Origin: Ancylobacter sp. SL191
GTDB taxonomy: Bacteria > Pseudomonadota > Alphaproteobacteria > Rhizobiales > Xanthobacteraceae
DNA: 64,000 bases
NCBI RefSeq assembly: GCF_026625645.1
Contig: NZ_CP113056.1
Coordinates: forward strand, 3,075,001-3,139,000
Direction: 5' to 3'
In this document: positions 26,902 through 38,474 of the stretch, piece by piece
How the letters are laid out: each line of letters begins with the position of its first letter
Position numbering within the stretch: the stretch's first letter is position 1
Notes under the pieces: model-generated
Databases searched by the model: none
What the model saw: the letters and a program-made list of their open reading frames with translations, nothing else
Told to the model about the DNA's origin: nothing
Translations under genes and position numbers: made by a program

Positions 26902-28326
26902 TCAGCTGCGGTTGTAGACGTCTTCCAGGCGGACGATGTCGTCCTCGCCGAGATAGGAACCGGTCTGCACCTCGATCAGCTCCAGCGGGATCTTGCCGGG
27001 GTTGGCGAGGCGATGGACGCCGCCGAGCGGCAGGTAGGTCGATTCGTTCTCGCGCACCTCGAACACCCGGCCGTCGAGCGTCACTTCGGCGGTGCCCTTC
27101 ACCACGATCCAGTGCTCGGCGCGGTGATAGTGCTTCTGCAGCGAGAGGCGCCCGCCCGGCTCGACGACGATCTTCTTCACATGGAAGCGCTCGCCGCGGC
27201 AGATGGTCTGGTAGGTGCCCCAGGGCCGGTGTGCCTTCAGATGCTCGCTGGCGGCGTTGTGGCGGTCGCTCTTGAGCTTGCTGACCAGCGCCTTCACGTC
27301 CTGCGCGCGCGAGGCAGGCATAACCAGCACCGCATCTTCGGTCGCGACCACGGCGAGGTTGTCGACGCCGACCGTGGCGACCAGCGGGCCGTCGGTGTGG
27401 ATGTAGTTGTTGGTCGAATCGAGCAGCGTCACCGGGCCGTGCGTGACATTGCCGGCGGCATCGCCCGGCTCCAGCGCGCGTAGCGCGTCCCAACTGCCGA
27501 TGTCGGACCAGCGGAACTTGCCTTCGACGACGGCGGCGCGGGTGGTCTTCTCCATCACCGCATAGTCGATGGACTTGGAGGGCGAGTCGGCAAACGCCTT
27601 GGCGTCGAGCCGGATGAAGCCGAGATCCTCGATCGAGAGCTCCACCGCCTCGCGCACCGCCGCGACGATCTCGGGCTCGAAACGCTCGGCCTCCTCGATC
27701 AGCAGGCTGGCCGGGAACAGGAAGTTGCCGGAGTTCCAGAGATACCCCTCGGTGAGGTAGCGCGCCGCCGTGGTGATGTCGGGCTTCTCCACGAAGGCCT
27801 CCACCTTGGAGGCTTCGCCCGTGCCCGTGGTGGCGCCGGGGCGGATATAGCCATAGGCGGTGCTCGGCTCGGTGGGGGTGATGCCGAAGGTGACGATGTG
27901 GCCGTCGCTGGCCGCCCGTGCCGCAGCGCGGCAGGCATCGACGAACAGTGCGTTGTCGAGCACCACATGGTCGGCGGCGAGCGCCAGGACGAGGCAGCCT
28001 TCGCCGGCGAGGCGCTGGGCGACCATGGCGGCGGCGAGCAGCGCCGGGCCCGAATCACGGCGCGTCGGCTCCAGCACGACGGTGGCCTCAAGGCCGATGT
28101 CCTGCGCCTGGCGGCGCGCGAAGAAGCGGAAATCCTCATGCGTCAGCACGATCGGCGCGCTGAACAGCGACCGGTCGGACACGCGCTTCAGGGTGTCCTG
28201 ATACAGCGTATTGGTGCCGTAGAGCGACTGGAACTGCTTCGGCAGACTGTCGCGGGATACCGGCCAGAGCCGCGTCCCCGAGCCGCCGGCGAGGATCACG
28301 GGTACGATGGAAGCAGGACTTAGCAT
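26902..28326 (-). CDS. manC: mannose-1-phosphate guanylyltransferase/mannose-6-phosphate isomerase
   Basis: The 474-residue bifunctional protein has an N-terminal nucleotidyltransferase domain with GGSGTRLWPVSRDSLPKQF at about 14-32 and the sugar-binding GYIRPG and EAFVEKPD motifs. The C-terminal cupin is a type II phosphomannose isomerase (HVKKIVVEPGGRLSLQKHYH, then EHWIVVKGTAEV). It makes GDP-mannose from mannose 1-phosphate and interconverts fructose and mannose 6-phosphates. An AGGAG precedes the ATG by about 11 bases. It complements the phosphomannomutase 3 kb away. Confidence 0.95.
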   Translation of the reverse strand: MLSPASIVPVILAGGSGTRLWPVSRDSLPKQFQSLYGTNTLYQDTLKRVSDRSLFSAPIVLTHEDFRFFARRQAQDIGLEATVVLEPTRRDSGPALLAAAMVAQRLAGEGCLVLALAADHVVLDNALFVDACRAAARAASDGHIVTFGITPTEPSTAYGYIRPGATTGTGEASKVEAFVEKPDITTAARYLTEGYLWNSGNFLFPASLLIEEAERFEPEIVAAVREAVELSIEDLGFIRLDAKAFADSPSKSIDYAVMEKTTRAAVVEGKFRWSDIGSWDALRALEPGDAAGNVTHGPVTLLDSTNNYIHTDGPLVATVGVDNLAVVATEDAVLVMPASRAQDVKALVSKLKSDRHNAASEHLKAHRPWGTYQTICRGERFHVKKIVVEPGGRLSLQKHYHRAEHWIVVKGTAEVTLDGRVFEVRENESTYLPLGGVHRLANPGKIPLELIEVQTGSYLGEDDIVRLEDVYNRS

Positions 28327-28529
28327 TTAGAAAATTCTCCTCACGGGGAGAGTTGGCAACCCGTGCCGCAATTCACGGGCAGGCCCCCGCCCTTGTGCAG
28401 TGCAGAATGCCTGAAATGCCGGATTTGTCTACGCGGACCCCCATGTTCAGGGTGGAAGACACGCAGGGGAACCGGCGGTGTTCCTGCACGTTTCCCGCTC
28501 GCGGCAGCACGCCGCCGGGTGGGGCGAGG

Positions 28530-29651
28530 ATGATGGACATGTTGCGCGGGACGGAAGAGGCGGGCGGGCGGCCGGCCGCCATTGCCGGCGCGCCGGCTGC
28601 GAAGGAGCGTACCGATCGCCTGTGGCGGCGGGCGACGGAGGTCGCGATGATCGCCACCGCCATGGTGGCCGTGGGCGTGAGCCTCGTGGTGGCCCGCCCG
28701 GTCCTGGTGCCGATCGTCGCCGCCGTCATCATCGGCAGCGTGATCGGTCCGGCCATCGAGGCGATGGGGCGGCGGGGCATTCCCACGCCCGTCGGTTCGA
28801 TCTTCCTGGTGGCGCTGATGGTGGCCGGCATCTATGGCCTTGCCGTCATGCTGGCGACGCCGCTGGCGGAATGGACGGCGCGCGGGCCGGAGATCGGCGG
28901 CATCCTTCAGGATCGTTTCGCCAGCTTCCAGCCGATGATGCGCAGCATCGCCAGCTTCGTCGAATCGATCGAATCGCTCGGGCGGGTCGCGGAACCGCCA
29001 ATGAAGGTGGCGATTGCCGATTCCCGCATGCTGGAAAGCGCGCTGGGGCTGGTCACGCCCGTCATCGGCCAGTTCATCCTCTTCGTCGGTTCGCTGCTGT
29101 TCTTCCTGGCCGGCCGGATCCAGATCAAGCGGCGGGTGGTGCAGGCGATGGGGCCGCGCACCACGCGCCTCGCCGCGCTGCGTGTGTTCCGCGAGATCGA
29201 GGAGCGGCTAGGCGCCTATCTGGTGACCGCCACCTTCATCAATATCGGCCTTGGGATTGCCACCGGCTTCGTCACCTGGGGCTTGGGCCTGCCCAATCCG
29301 CCGCTGTGGGGCGCGCTGGCCTGCCTGCTCAACTACATTCCCTATGTCGGCCCGGCCGTCATGACGATGATCCTCGCCTTGGCGGGCATTGTGACGTTCC
29401 CGACGGTCGTGCATGGCCTGCTGCCGGCGGCGGCGTTCCTGACCATTACCAGCGTGGAGGGGCAGCTTCTGACGCCGCTCATCGTCGGGCGGCGCGTCTC
29501 GCTCAATCCCTTCGCGGTGTTTCTCTCCATGGCACTCTGGACCTGGCTCTGGGGCCCCGCCGGGACGTTCCTGTCCGTGCCGCTGCTGATCGCGGCGATG
29601 GCTCTTATGGACAGCGCATTCGCCAAGCGCCGGCCGCAACTGCCGGGATAG
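28530..29651 (+). CDS. AI-2E family transporter (PerM-like permease)
   Basis: The 373-residue polytopic protein belongs to the PerM/AI-2E exporter family. Hydrophobic segments occur near the start, at GSIFLVALMVAGIYGLAVML, around GQFILFVGSLLFFLAG, and in a C-terminal cluster with NPPLWGALACLLNYIPYVG and SLNPFAVFLSMALWTWLWGPAG. Both of the latter are family hallmarks. Members have been linked to autoinducer-2 export or sodium/proton exchange, but the substrate is uncertain here. I start at 28530, where a GGGGCGAGG stretch precedes MMDMLRG; an in-frame ATG at 28353 lies in the divergent promoter region. Confidence 0.88.
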   Translation: MMDMLRGTEEAGGRPAAIAGAPAAKERTDRLWRRATEVAMIATAMVAVGVSLVVARPVLVPIVAAVIIGSVIGPAIEAMGRRGIPTPVGSIFLVALMVAGIYGLAVMLATPLAEWTARGPEIGGILQDRFASFQPMMRSIASFVESIESLGRVAEPPMKVAIADSRMLESALGLVTPVIGQFILFVGSLLFFLAGRIQIKRRVVQAMGPRTTRLAALRVFREIEERLGAYLVTATFINIGLGIATGFVTWGLGLPNPPLWGALACLLNYIPYVGPAVMTMILALAGIVTFPTVVHGLLPAAAFLTITSVEGQLLTPLIVGRRVSLNPFAVFLSMALWTWLWGPAGTFLSVPLLIAAMALMDSAFAKRRPQLPG

Positions 29652-29711
29652 GGGAGGGACCATGAAGGGCGGGGCTGTGGATTATCCCCCTGTGGATGAC
29701 CACCGCACCGC

Positions 29712-29739
29712 TTGACACCCGCCGGGGCCTGCCTTAACA
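29712..29739 (+). promoter_or_regulatory. promoter for tRNA-Asp
   Basis: TTGACA (29712-29717) is an exact -35 hexamer. With a 16-base spacer it is followed by TTAACA (29734-29739), which matches three positions of the -10 consensus. It lies about 43 bases before the mature tRNA 5' end. No other promoter-like pair is obvious in this gap. Confidence 0.5.
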
Positions 29740-29781
29740 CCCGCCCCACTCGACGCGGGGCCAAAACATCGGCCGGTCGTT

Positions 29782-29858
<77 letters not shown>

Positions 29859-30003
29859 CTCACCAGAGCGTCGACCTCTCCCTGAATGACAATCTGACGC
29901 TACGGGCTGGGCAATTTCCTTTGTCGGCATGGTCAGCGATTTCGGCACCGCCAGCGTTTGCCGGCGATGCCCGTTGATCTGCGCGATGGCGCGTCCGGTA
30001 TGG

Positions 30004-30183
30004 TCAGCCCTTGGGCGGCGTCTTGCTGTCGGTGCCGCTTTCCTCACCGATCGTCTCACCGGCATGGGGCAGGGCGCTGCGGGCGTTGCCCGTGCGGGTA
30101 GGTTCATTCTTCTTGGCGTCGCGGCGGGTGTCGCCCGGCTTGGACGCGGCCGCTTTCGGGTCGTGCTGGTCGGCGATGATCAT
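30004..30183 (-). CDS. small hydrophilic protein of unknown function
   Basis: A 59-codon frame starts MIIADQHDPKAAASKPG and ends KTPPKG. It is preceded by a perfect AGGAGG five bases before the ATG, which is strong evidence of translation. The product is rich in Lys, Asp, Gly and Pro, lacks hydrophobic stretches and is probably disordered. I do not recognise it. It overlaps, in another frame, the end of the small membrane-protein frame at 30104-30361. It is on the strand opposite the nearby tRNA-Asp. Confidence 0.6.
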   Translation of the reverse strand: MIIADQHDPKAAASKPGDTRRDAKKNEPTRTGNARSALPHAGETIGEESGTDSKTPPKG

Positions 30184-30361
30184 GAGGGCCTCCTGCGGAT
30201 GGTATGGAGGTCAATGCCGGGCTGCGCGATCCGTTCCGCTCGACGGGACGAGGTTCCCCCTTCCCGACCAGCAGCGGGGCGCGAAAGTGCAGGACGAGGC
30301 CGCCGGCGATGAGGGCGACGCCCGACGCCACGACGAGGATGAACGCCAGCGCCGCGTCCAT
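30104..30361 (-). CDS. putative small single-helix membrane protein
   Basis: An 85-codon frame begins MDAALAFILVVASGVALIAG, a clear membrane helix, followed by a basic, Pro-rich tail. A GAGAGG lies about seven bases before the ATG. The last 80 bases overlap the 59-codon gene at 30004-30183 in a different frame, and that gene has the better ribosome site. Either both are made or the C-terminal part here is artefactual. The function is unknown. Confidence 0.4.
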   Translation of the reverse strand: MDAALAFILVVASGVALIAGGLVLHFRAPLLVGKGEPRPVERNGSRSPALTSIPSAGGPHDHRRPARPESGRVQAGRHPPRRQEE

Positions 30362-30497
30362 TCAATGGCCTCTCTTACTCACCAAGATTCGCGGCGGAAT
30401 GTGCGTGGCGAATCTGGCGCACTCCCCCCGGTCTTCCAGTACCTCGCGCGAACTTCTCGGCGATTAGGCGGTTAGCCCCGACACGAGGAGAACCCCG

Positions 30498-30836
30498 ATG
30501 ACCGATCAACGCTCCGCTGCGCCGACCAATGAGGCGCTCGATATCAGCAAGCCGCACTCCGCCATGCCGCCGGACGACATGCCCGAGGCACGCGCCATCC
30601 GCTTCCATCTGCGCGGCGATCATGACCTCATCGAATGCCAGGTAAGCTGGGCGGCGCTTGATGCGCTGGAGGGGGGAGCGGCCGACAGCGCCGCCGACCG
30701 ACTGGCGCGTTTTGCCCAGCACCGCATGGGCATCGAGGCCGCGGCCCTGCGCAAGATGAATGATGGGTCCGAATCCAGCCGCGCCGCGCCACTTCGCATC
30801 GACGCCGACGACGTGCTGAACGCGCCGTCGGTTTGA
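30498..30836 (+). CDS. DUF1488-like small protein of unknown function
   Basis: The 112-residue product has an N-terminal polar segment and then a core, RAIRFHLRGDHDLIECQVSWAAL, followed by helices and APLRIDADDVLN. This order (short strand, I-x-C-x-V-S, helix with D-x-L-A-x-F, then a final strand) resembles DUF1488 proteins, whose function is unknown. GAGGAG lies eight bases before the ATG. It stands alone, 464 bases upstream of the nuo cluster and on the same strand. The family assignment is tentative. Confidence 0.6.
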   Translation: MTDQRSAAPTNEALDISKPHSAMPPDDMPEARAIRFHLRGDHDLIECQVSWAALDALEGGAADSAADRLARFAQHRMGIEAAALRKMNDGSESSRAAPLRIDADDVLNAPSV

Positions 30837-31300
30837 TACCTGCCGCCCGGCGCTCCGCTCCTTGGCGCGCCGGGCCTTCTCCGCCGCTGCACCGGCAATG
30901 GGCCCTTCAACCGGTCACCGTCGGCTCCAGGCTTGCACGAAGCTTGCATCGCGCCTGTCGTCGGGAGGCCTTTTCCACGCTCCGACTCTCGCAGCGCCAG
31001 CCCCTATTGGGGTGTGGAGCCCGGCCTGACCTGCAACGCACGCGGGGCAGATCGTCGCGTCATGAGCCGGTGGTCAAATGCCTCTAAGATCTCAAATTCC
31101 TGATCTTTTTCAGTCGCCAAAGCGTGACCCGAGCCCGGCTCGCTCTCAAGCTGTGAATTCTGTATACCAGCCAGCGAAGAAGGCGCATCGTTGCCCTTGC
31201 CTCGCCTAGGGCGGTGCGATAAGCCTGCCGCGTGCTTTGAATATTTCGCAACTGCGATGGTACGTCCGACGACGTATGCTGACCGGGAAGGGTGCCGTCC
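30837..31300. other. intergenic region upstream of nuoA
   Basis: I see no convincing gene in these 464 bases. The part from about 31080 is less GC-rich than its surroundings, as expected for the nuo promoter region. It holds a weak AAGATC/GATCTT hairpin with a T run at 31086-31111 and a 16-base palindrome at 31261-31276. No -35/-10 pair is clear enough to call, but the nuo promoter must lie here or further upstream. Confidence 0.6.
31261..31276. promoter_or_regulatory. 16-base palindrome upstream of nuoA
   Basis: TACGTC (31261-31266) and GACGTA (31271-31276) form a perfect inverted repeat around a four-base spacer. It ends 24 bases before the nuoA ATG, between any promoter and the ribosome site (GGGAAGGG). 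It could be an operator or a short leader hairpin for the nuo operon; no regulator is identified. Confidence 0.45.
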
Positions 31301-31666
31301 ATGAGCAGCCTGCTGCAGGATTATCTGCCCGTCGTCATTTTCATCGGCGTTTCAGCGGTGATCGGTGTCGCCCTTCTGGTCGCGCCGTTCCTGGTGGCCT
31401 TCAGCCGGCCGGACCCGGAAAAGATGTCGGCCTATGAATGCGGCTTCAACGCGTTCGACGATGCGCGCATGAAGTTCGACGTCCGGTTCTATCTGGTGTC
31501 GATCCTGTTCATCATCTTCGACCTCGAGGTCGCCTTCCTGTTCCCCTGGGCCATCACCTTCGGGGAACTGGGCAATCTCGGCTTCTGGTCGATGATGACA
31601 TTCCTCGGCGTGCTGACCGTCGGTTTCGTTTACGAGTGGAAGAAGGGGGCGCTCGAATGGGATTGA
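31301..31666 (+). CDS. nuoA: NADH-quinone oxidoreductase subunit A
   Basis: The 121-residue complex I membrane subunit (ND3 homologue) has three helices. The conserved loop [25 protein letters not shown] includes the Cys of the active/deactive switch region, and [15 protein letters not shown] is the second hallmark. The ATG at 31301 is preferred over the GTG three codons upstream because it leaves the GGGAAGGG site well spaced. It opens the 14-gene nuo cluster and overlaps nuoB by ten bases. Confidence 0.97.
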   Translation: MSSLLQDYLPVVIFIGVSAVIGVALLVAPFLVAFSRPDPEKMSAYECGFNAFDDARMKFDVRFYLVSILFIIFDLEVAFLFPWAITFGELGNLGFWSMMTFLGVLTVGFVYEWKKGALEWD

Positions 31667-32235
31667 GCGCGAATAGCCCGCTGGTCGCTCCGGCGCCCAA
31701 GGGCATCATCGACCCGAACACCGGCAAGCCGGTCGGCGCCACGGACCCGTTCTTCGTCGAGGTCAATGCGGAGCTGGCCGACAAGGGCTTCCTGGTCACC
31801 GCGACGGATGATCTCATCAACTGGGCGCGTACCGGCTCGCTGATGTGGATGACCTTCGGCCTCGCCTGCTGCGCGGTCGAGATGATGCAGACCTCGATGC
31901 CGCGCTACGACGTGGAGCGGTTCGGCTTCGCGCCGCGCGCCTCGCCGCGCCAGTCGGACGTCATGATCGTCGCCGGCACGCTGACCAACAAGATGGCCCC
32001 GGCCCTGCGCAAGGTCTACGACCAGATGCCGGAGCCGCGCTACGTCATCTCCATGGGCTCCTGCGCCAATGGCGGCGGCTACTACCACTATTCCTACTCG
32101 GTGGTCCGCGGCTGCGACCGCGTCGTACCGGTGGACATCTACATTCCGGGCTGCCCGCCCACCGCGGAAGCCCTGCTCTACGGTGTGCTGCTGCTGCAGA
32201 AGAAGATCCGCCGCACCGGCACCATCGAACGCTGA
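31657..32235 (+). CDS. nuoB: NADH-quinone oxidoreductase subunit B
   Basis: The 192-residue subunit (PSST homologue) carries the terminal N2 iron-sulfur cluster next to the quinone site. The four ligands are visible: C71 and C72 in [10 protein letters not shown]136 in GSCANGGG and C166 in [13 protein letters not shown]. The invariant [20 protein letters not shown] segment is intact. It overlaps the end of nuoA by ten bases. A 92-base gap separates it from nuoC, the largest gap in the cluster apart from the upstream region. Confidence 0.98.
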   Translation: MGLSANSPLVAPAPKGIIDPNTGKPVGATDPFFVEVNAELADKGFLVTATDDLINWARTGSLMWMTFGLACCAVEMMQTSMPRYDVERFGFAPRASPRQSDVMIVAGTLTNKMAPALRKVYDQMPEPRYVISMGSCANGGGYYHYSYSVVRGCDRVVPVDIYIPGCPPTAEALLYGVLLLQKKIRRTGTIER

Positions 32236-32327
32236 TCCTTCCGGGCCGACGCTCCCGCGCCGGCCCCCTGCCAACGTCTGTCTCAATCAATAAGCCGGTC
32301 ACCGGCACTGACGACTACGGGAAAGAC

Positions 32328-32942
32328 ATGGACGAGACGCTGAAAGAGCTTGGCGCGCATGTATCGGAAGCGCTGCCGCACGCCGTGCAGGACGCGGCCG
32401 TCGCCTTCGGTGAGCTCACCCTCCTCGTGGACGCGCCCGATGTGATCAAGGTGCTGACCTTCCTGCGCGACGATCCCTCCTGTCGGTTCGTCAGCTTCAT
32501 CGACATCTGCGGCGTGGACTACCCCAAGCGGGAGAAGCGCTTCGACGTGGTCTATCACCTGCTGTCGCCGACCCTGAACGCGCGCGTGCGCATCAAGGTC
32601 GAGACCGACGAGACCACCCCCGTGCCGTCCGCCACCTCGGTGTTCGCTGGCGCGCTGTGGTTCGAGCGCGAGGCCTATGACATGTACGGCATCCTGTTCT
32701 CCGGCCACCCGGAGCTGCGCCGCCTGCTGACCGATTACGGCTTTGACGGTTACCCGCTCCGCAAGGACTTCCCGACGACGGGCTTCGTCGAGGTACGCTA
32801 TGACGACGAGCGCAAGCGCGTCGTCTACGAGCCGGTGAAGCTCGCCCAGGAGTTCCGCAACTTCGACTTCCTGTCGCCGTGGGAGGGGCCGGACTACGTG
32901 CTCCCGGGCGATGAGAAGGCCAGCAGCCCGAAGGCGGGTTGA
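32328..32942 (+). CDS. nuoC: NADH-quinone oxidoreductase subunit C
   Basis: The 204-residue peripheral-arm subunit (30 kDa homologue) includes [24 protein letters not shown], the signature [39 protein letters not shown] region and a C-terminal [16 protein letters not shown]. It is separate from nuoD, unlike the fused NuoCD of enterobacteria. I start at 32328 (MDETLKELG) with a GGGAAAG upstream. It joins NuoD at the quinone-binding module. Confidence 0.96.
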   Translation: MDETLKELGAHVSEALPHAVQDAAVAFGELTLLVDAPDVIKVLTFLRDDPSCRFVSFIDICGVDYPKREKRFDVVYHLLSPTLNARVRIKVETDETTPVPSATSVFAGALWFEREAYDMYGILFSGHPELRRLLTDYGFDGYPLRKDFPTTGFVEVRYDDERKRVVYEPVKLAQEFRNFDFLSPWEGPDYVLPGDEKASSPKAG

Positions 32943-32957
32943 GGTGAGGGCCCAGAG

Positions 32958-34157
32958 ATGAACGCACCCGCCAAGGTCGATCCGAGCGTCCGCAACTTCC
33001 AGATCAACTTCGGTCCGCAACATCCTGCGGCGCATGGCGTTTTGCGCCTTGTGCTGGAGCTGGACGGCGAAGTCGTCGAGCGTGTCGATCCGCATATCGG
33101 CTTGCTGCATCGCGGCACCGAGAAGCTGATCGAGACCAAGACCTACACGCAGGCCGTGCCCTATTTCGACCGGCTCGACTATGTCGCGCCGATGAACCAG
33201 GAGCACGCCTACTGCCTGGCCATCGAGCGGCTGATCGGCGTTACCGTGCCGAAGCGCGGCCAGCTCATCCGCGTGCTCTATTCCGAGATCGGCCGCATCC
33301 TCTCCCACATGCTCAATGTGACCACGCAGGCGATGGACGTCGGCGCGCTCACGCCGCCGCTCTGGGGCTTCGAGGAGCGCGAGAAGCTCATGGTGTTCTA
33401 TGAGCGCGCCTCCGGCTCGCGCATGCACGCCGCCTATTTCCGGCCGGGCGGGGTCCATCAGGATCTGCCGCGCGCGCTGGTCGAGGACATCCTCGCCTGG
33501 ATCGACCCGTTCCTGAAGGTCTGCGACGATCTCGAGGGGCTGCTCACCGACAACCGCATCTTCAAGCAGCGCAATGTCGACATCGGCATCGTCACGCTTG
33601 AGGAAGCCTGGGCCTGGGGTTTCTCCGGCGTGATGGTGCGCGGCTCGGGCGCGGCGTGGGATCTGCGCAAGTCGCAGCCCTATGAGTGCTATGACGAGCT
33701 GGAATTCGACATTCCGATCGGCAAGAACTGCGACAATTACGACCGCTACTGCATCCGCATGGAAGAGATGCGCCAGTCTGCGTACATCATGCGCCAGTGC
33801 TGCGAGCGCCTCCTGAAGGAGAGCGGCCCGGTCGCCGCCGTCGACAACAAGATCGTCGCGCCCAAGCGCGGCGAGATGAAGCGCTCGATGGAAGCGCTCA
33901 TCCACCACTTCAAGCTCTACACCGAAGGCTTCCACGTTCCGGCCGGCGACGTCTATGCCGCCGTGGAAGCGCCGAAGGGTGAGTTTGGCGTCTATCTGGT
34001 CTCTGACGGGACCAACAAGCCCTATCGCTGCAAGATCCGCGCGCCCGGTTTCGCGCACCTTCAGTCGATGGATTTCCTGTGCCGCGGCTACATGCTCGCG
34101 GACGTGTCAGCGATCCTCGGTTCGCTCGACATCGTGTTCGGTGAAGTGGACCGCTGA
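32958..34157 (+). CDS. nuoD: NADH-quinone oxidoreductase subunit D
   Basis: The 399-residue subunit (49 kDa homologue) forms the quinone pocket with NuoB. Hallmarks are [22 protein letters not shown] with the quinone-site His, [47 protein letters not shown] and the C-terminal DIVFGEVDR. It is evolutionarily related to the large subunit of NiFe hydrogenases but lacks the metal-binding cysteines, as expected. Length and ends match the family closely. Confidence 0.98.
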   Translation: MNAPAKVDPSVRNFQINFGPQHPAAHGVLRLVLELDGEVVERVDPHIGLLHRGTEKLIETKTYTQAVPYFDRLDYVAPMNQEHAYCLAIERLIGVTVPKRGQLIRVLYSEIGRILSHMLNVTTQAMDVGALTPPLWGFEEREKLMVFYERASGSRMHAAYFRPGGVHQDLPRALVEDILAWIDPFLKVCDDLEGLLTDNRIFKQRNVDIGIVTLEEAWAWGFSGVMVRGSGAAWDLRKSQPYECYDELEFDIPIGKNCDNYDRYCIRMEEMRQSAYIMRQCCERLLKESGPVAAVDNKIVAPKRGEMKRSMEALIHHFKLYTEGFHVPAGDVYAAVEAPKGEFGVYLVSDGTNKPYRCKIRAPGFAHLQSMDFLCRGYMLADVSAILGSLDIVFGEVDR

Positions 34158-34195
34158 GCCCGGCAGGGTGAGCGTTCCGATCGGAAGGGTACGGC

Positions 34196-35062
34196 ATGTC
34201 TGTCCGTAGGCTTGCGCCAAAAGAGGTCCAGCCCGAGAGCTTCGCGTTCACGGACGAGAATCTCGCCTGGGCCGAGAAGACCATCGCGAAATACCCCGCG
34301 GGCCGACAGGCCAGCGCGGTGATTCCGCTGCTCATGCGGGCGCAGGAGCAGGCCGGCGGCTGGGTCTCCGAGCCGGCGATGCGCTATGTCGGCGACATGC
34401 TGGGCATGGCGCCCATCCGCGTCTACGAGATCGCGACCTTCTATACCCAGTTCCAGCTCCAGCCGGTGGGCCGCAAGGCGCACATCCAAGTCTGCGGCAC
34501 GACGCCCTGCATGCTCAAGGGCGCCGAAGACCTGATGAAGGTGTGCAAGAAGCGCATTCACGCCGAGCCGTTCCACCTGTCGGACAATGGCGACTTCTCC
34601 TGGGAAGAGGTCGAGTGCGCGGGCACCTGCACCAACGCGCCGATGATCCAGGTGTTCAAGGACGTCTATGAGGATCTGACGCCGGCTGATCTCGACCGGA
34701 TCCTCGATGCCTTCGAGCGCGGCGAGACGCCCGCCACCGGCCCGCAGAATGGCCGTTTCCTCTCCGCCCCCGTGACCGGGCAGGCAACCCTTCTCGCGGC
34801 CGAGCTTTATGACGGCTCGATGGTCGGCAAGGGTGCGGGTCTCGCCCTGGCGCGTCAGGCGATTGAGGCGCGTGCCAATGGCGAGGCGGCCCCGGCCGCT
34901 CCCGCACCGGCCGCGGCCTCCGCCGCTCCGCCGGCTCCGCCCAAGGCCGATCCGGCGCCCGCCGCGCCCCTCGCGGCCAAGGCCGTTGAGGCTGCCGGCA
35001 ACGCCGACAGCGAAAAGCCGTCCAAGCCAGTGGCCCCGCCGCCCGGCGGCAAGGCTGACTGA
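34196..35062 (+). CDS. nuoE: NADH-quinone oxidoreductase subunit E with Ala/Pro-rich C-terminal extension
   Basis: This thioredoxin-fold subunit (24 kDa homologue) holds the N1a two-iron cluster through C100, C105, C141 and C145 (VCGTTPC and ECAGTC). The core ends near residue 180. A further 108 residues form a helical segment ([15 protein letters not shown]) and an Ala/Pro-rich tail with no cysteine. Extensions of NuoE are, as I recall, common in alphaproteobacteria. The H3TH-type module I would associate with some of them is not apparent here; a similar one is seen in RpsB. It lies 38 bases after nuoD and 10 before nuoF. Confidence 0.95.
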   Translation: MSVRRLAPKEVQPESFAFTDENLAWAEKTIAKYPAGRQASAVIPLLMRAQEQAGGWVSEPAMRYVGDMLGMAPIRVYEIATFYTQFQLQPVGRKAHIQVCGTTPCMLKGAEDLMKVCKKRIHAEPFHLSDNGDFSWEEVECAGTCTNAPMIQVFKDVYEDLTPADLDRILDAFERGETPATGPQNGRFLSAPVTGQATLLAAELYDGSMVGKGAGLALARQAIEARANGEAAPAAPAPAAASAAPPAPPKADPAPAAPLAAKAVEAAGNADSEKPSKPVAPPPGGKAD

Positions 35063-35072
35063 GGAGCGAACC

Positions 35073-36374
35073 ATGCTTGCCGACAAGGATCGCATCTTCA
35101 CCAATATCTACGGCCAGCACGACTGGGGCCTTCAGGGCGCCCTGAAGCGTGGCTCCTGGGATGGGACGAAAACCATCCTCGAGGCCGGTCGCGACTGGAT
35201 CATCGAGCACATGAAGGCCTCGGGACTGCGCGGGCGCGGCGGCGCCGGCTTCCCGACCGGCCTCAAGTGGTCGTTCATGCCGAAGAACAATGACGGGCGC
35301 CCGCACTACCTCGTCGTCAACGCCGACGAATCCGAGCCGGGCACCTGCAAGGATCGCGAGATCCTGCGCCACGACCCGCACCATCTGGTCGAGGGCTGCC
35401 TGATCGCCGGCTTCGCCATGGGCGCGCACACCGCGTACATCTATGTGCGCGGCGAGTTCATCAAGGAACGCGAGAACCTTCAGGCGGCGGTCGACCAGGC
35501 CTATGAGGCGCGTCTCATCGGCAAGAACAATGTGCATGGCTGGGACTTCGACATCTATGTCCACCATGGCGCCGGCGCCTATATCTGCGGCGAAGAGACC
35601 GCGCTGATCGAGAGCCTGGAAGGCAAGAAGGGCCAGCCGCGCCTCAAGCCGCCGTTCCCGGCCAATGTCGGCCTCTATGGCTGCCCGACCACCGTCAACA
35701 ATGTCGAGTCGATCGCCGTCGCCCCGACCATCCTGCGCCGCGGCGCCGCGTGGTTCTCGGCCATTGGCCGGCCGAACAATGTCGGCACCAAGCTCTATGG
35801 CATCTCCGGCCATGTGAACACGCCCTGCGTCGTCGAGGACGCGATGGGCATTCCGTTCAAGGAACTGATCGAGAAGCATGGCGGCGGCGTGCGCGGCGGC
35901 TGGGATAACCTGCTCGCCATCATCCCCGGCGGCGCGTCCTGCCCGATCATCCCGGCCGACCAGTGCGACGACCTGATCATGGACTTCGACGGCTGCCGCG
36001 CGGTGAAGTCGAGCCTCGGCACCGCCGGCGTGCTGGTGATGGACAAGTCCACCGACGTGATCAAGGCGATCGCCCGCATCTCCTACTTCTTCCGGCATGA
36101 GAGCTGCGGCCAGTGCACGCCCTGCCGCGAGGGCACGGGCTGGATGTGGCGGGTGATGGACCGCATGGTCGCCGGCCGCGCGCAGAAGCGCGAGATCGAC
36201 CTGCTGCTTCAGGTCACGACGCAGGTCGAGGGCCACACCATCTGCGCGCTGGGTGATGCGGCGGCGTGGCCGATCCAGGGTCTCATCCGGCACTTCCGGC
36301 CGGAGATCGAGAAGCGGATCGATCAGTATTCGGCGAACCCGCATTCCGACCCGGTTCCGGTCGCGGCGGAGTAG
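35073..36374 (+). CDS. nuoF: NADH-quinone oxidoreductase subunit F
   Basis: The 433-residue subunit (51 kDa homologue) oxidises NADH using FMN and the N3 cluster. The nucleotide-binding loop [16 protein letters not shown], the FMN-contacting [14 protein letters not shown] segment and the cluster ligands in [12 protein letters not shown] plus a distal [10 protein letters not shown] are all present. The start at 35073 (MLADKDRIF) follows a GAGGAG by six bases. Upstream in-frame sequence is only the shadow of the nuoE tail. Confidence 0.98.
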   Translation: MLADKDRIFTNIYGQHDWGLQGALKRGSWDGTKTILEAGRDWIIEHMKASGLRGRGGAGFPTGLKWSFMPKNNDGRPHYLVVNADESEPGTCKDREILRHDPHHLVEGCLIAGFAMGAHTAYIYVRGEFIKERENLQAAVDQAYEARLIGKNNVHGWDFDIYVHHGAGAYICGEETALIESLEGKKGQPRLKPPFPANVGLYGCPTTVNNVESIAVAPTILRRGAAWFSAIGRPNNVGTKLYGISGHVNTPCVVEDAMGIPFKELIEKHGGGVRGGWDNLLAIIPGGASCPIIPADQCDDLIMDFDGCRAVKSSLGTAGVLVMDKSTDVIKAIARISYFFRHESCGQCTPCREGTGWMWRVMDRMVAGRAQKREIDLLLQVTTQVEGHTICALGDAAAWPIQGLIRHFRPEIEKRIDQYSANPHSDPVPVAAE

Positions 36375-36382
36375 AGAGCAAC

Positions 36383-38461
<2,079 letters not shown>

Positions 38462-38474
38462 GGGGAGGGAGAGC

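Noticed and set aside
31084..31302. A 72-codon minus-strand frame upstream of nuoA
   Set aside because: It would run out of the nuo leader region, is Arg/Leu-rich without a domain, and has no good ribosome site.
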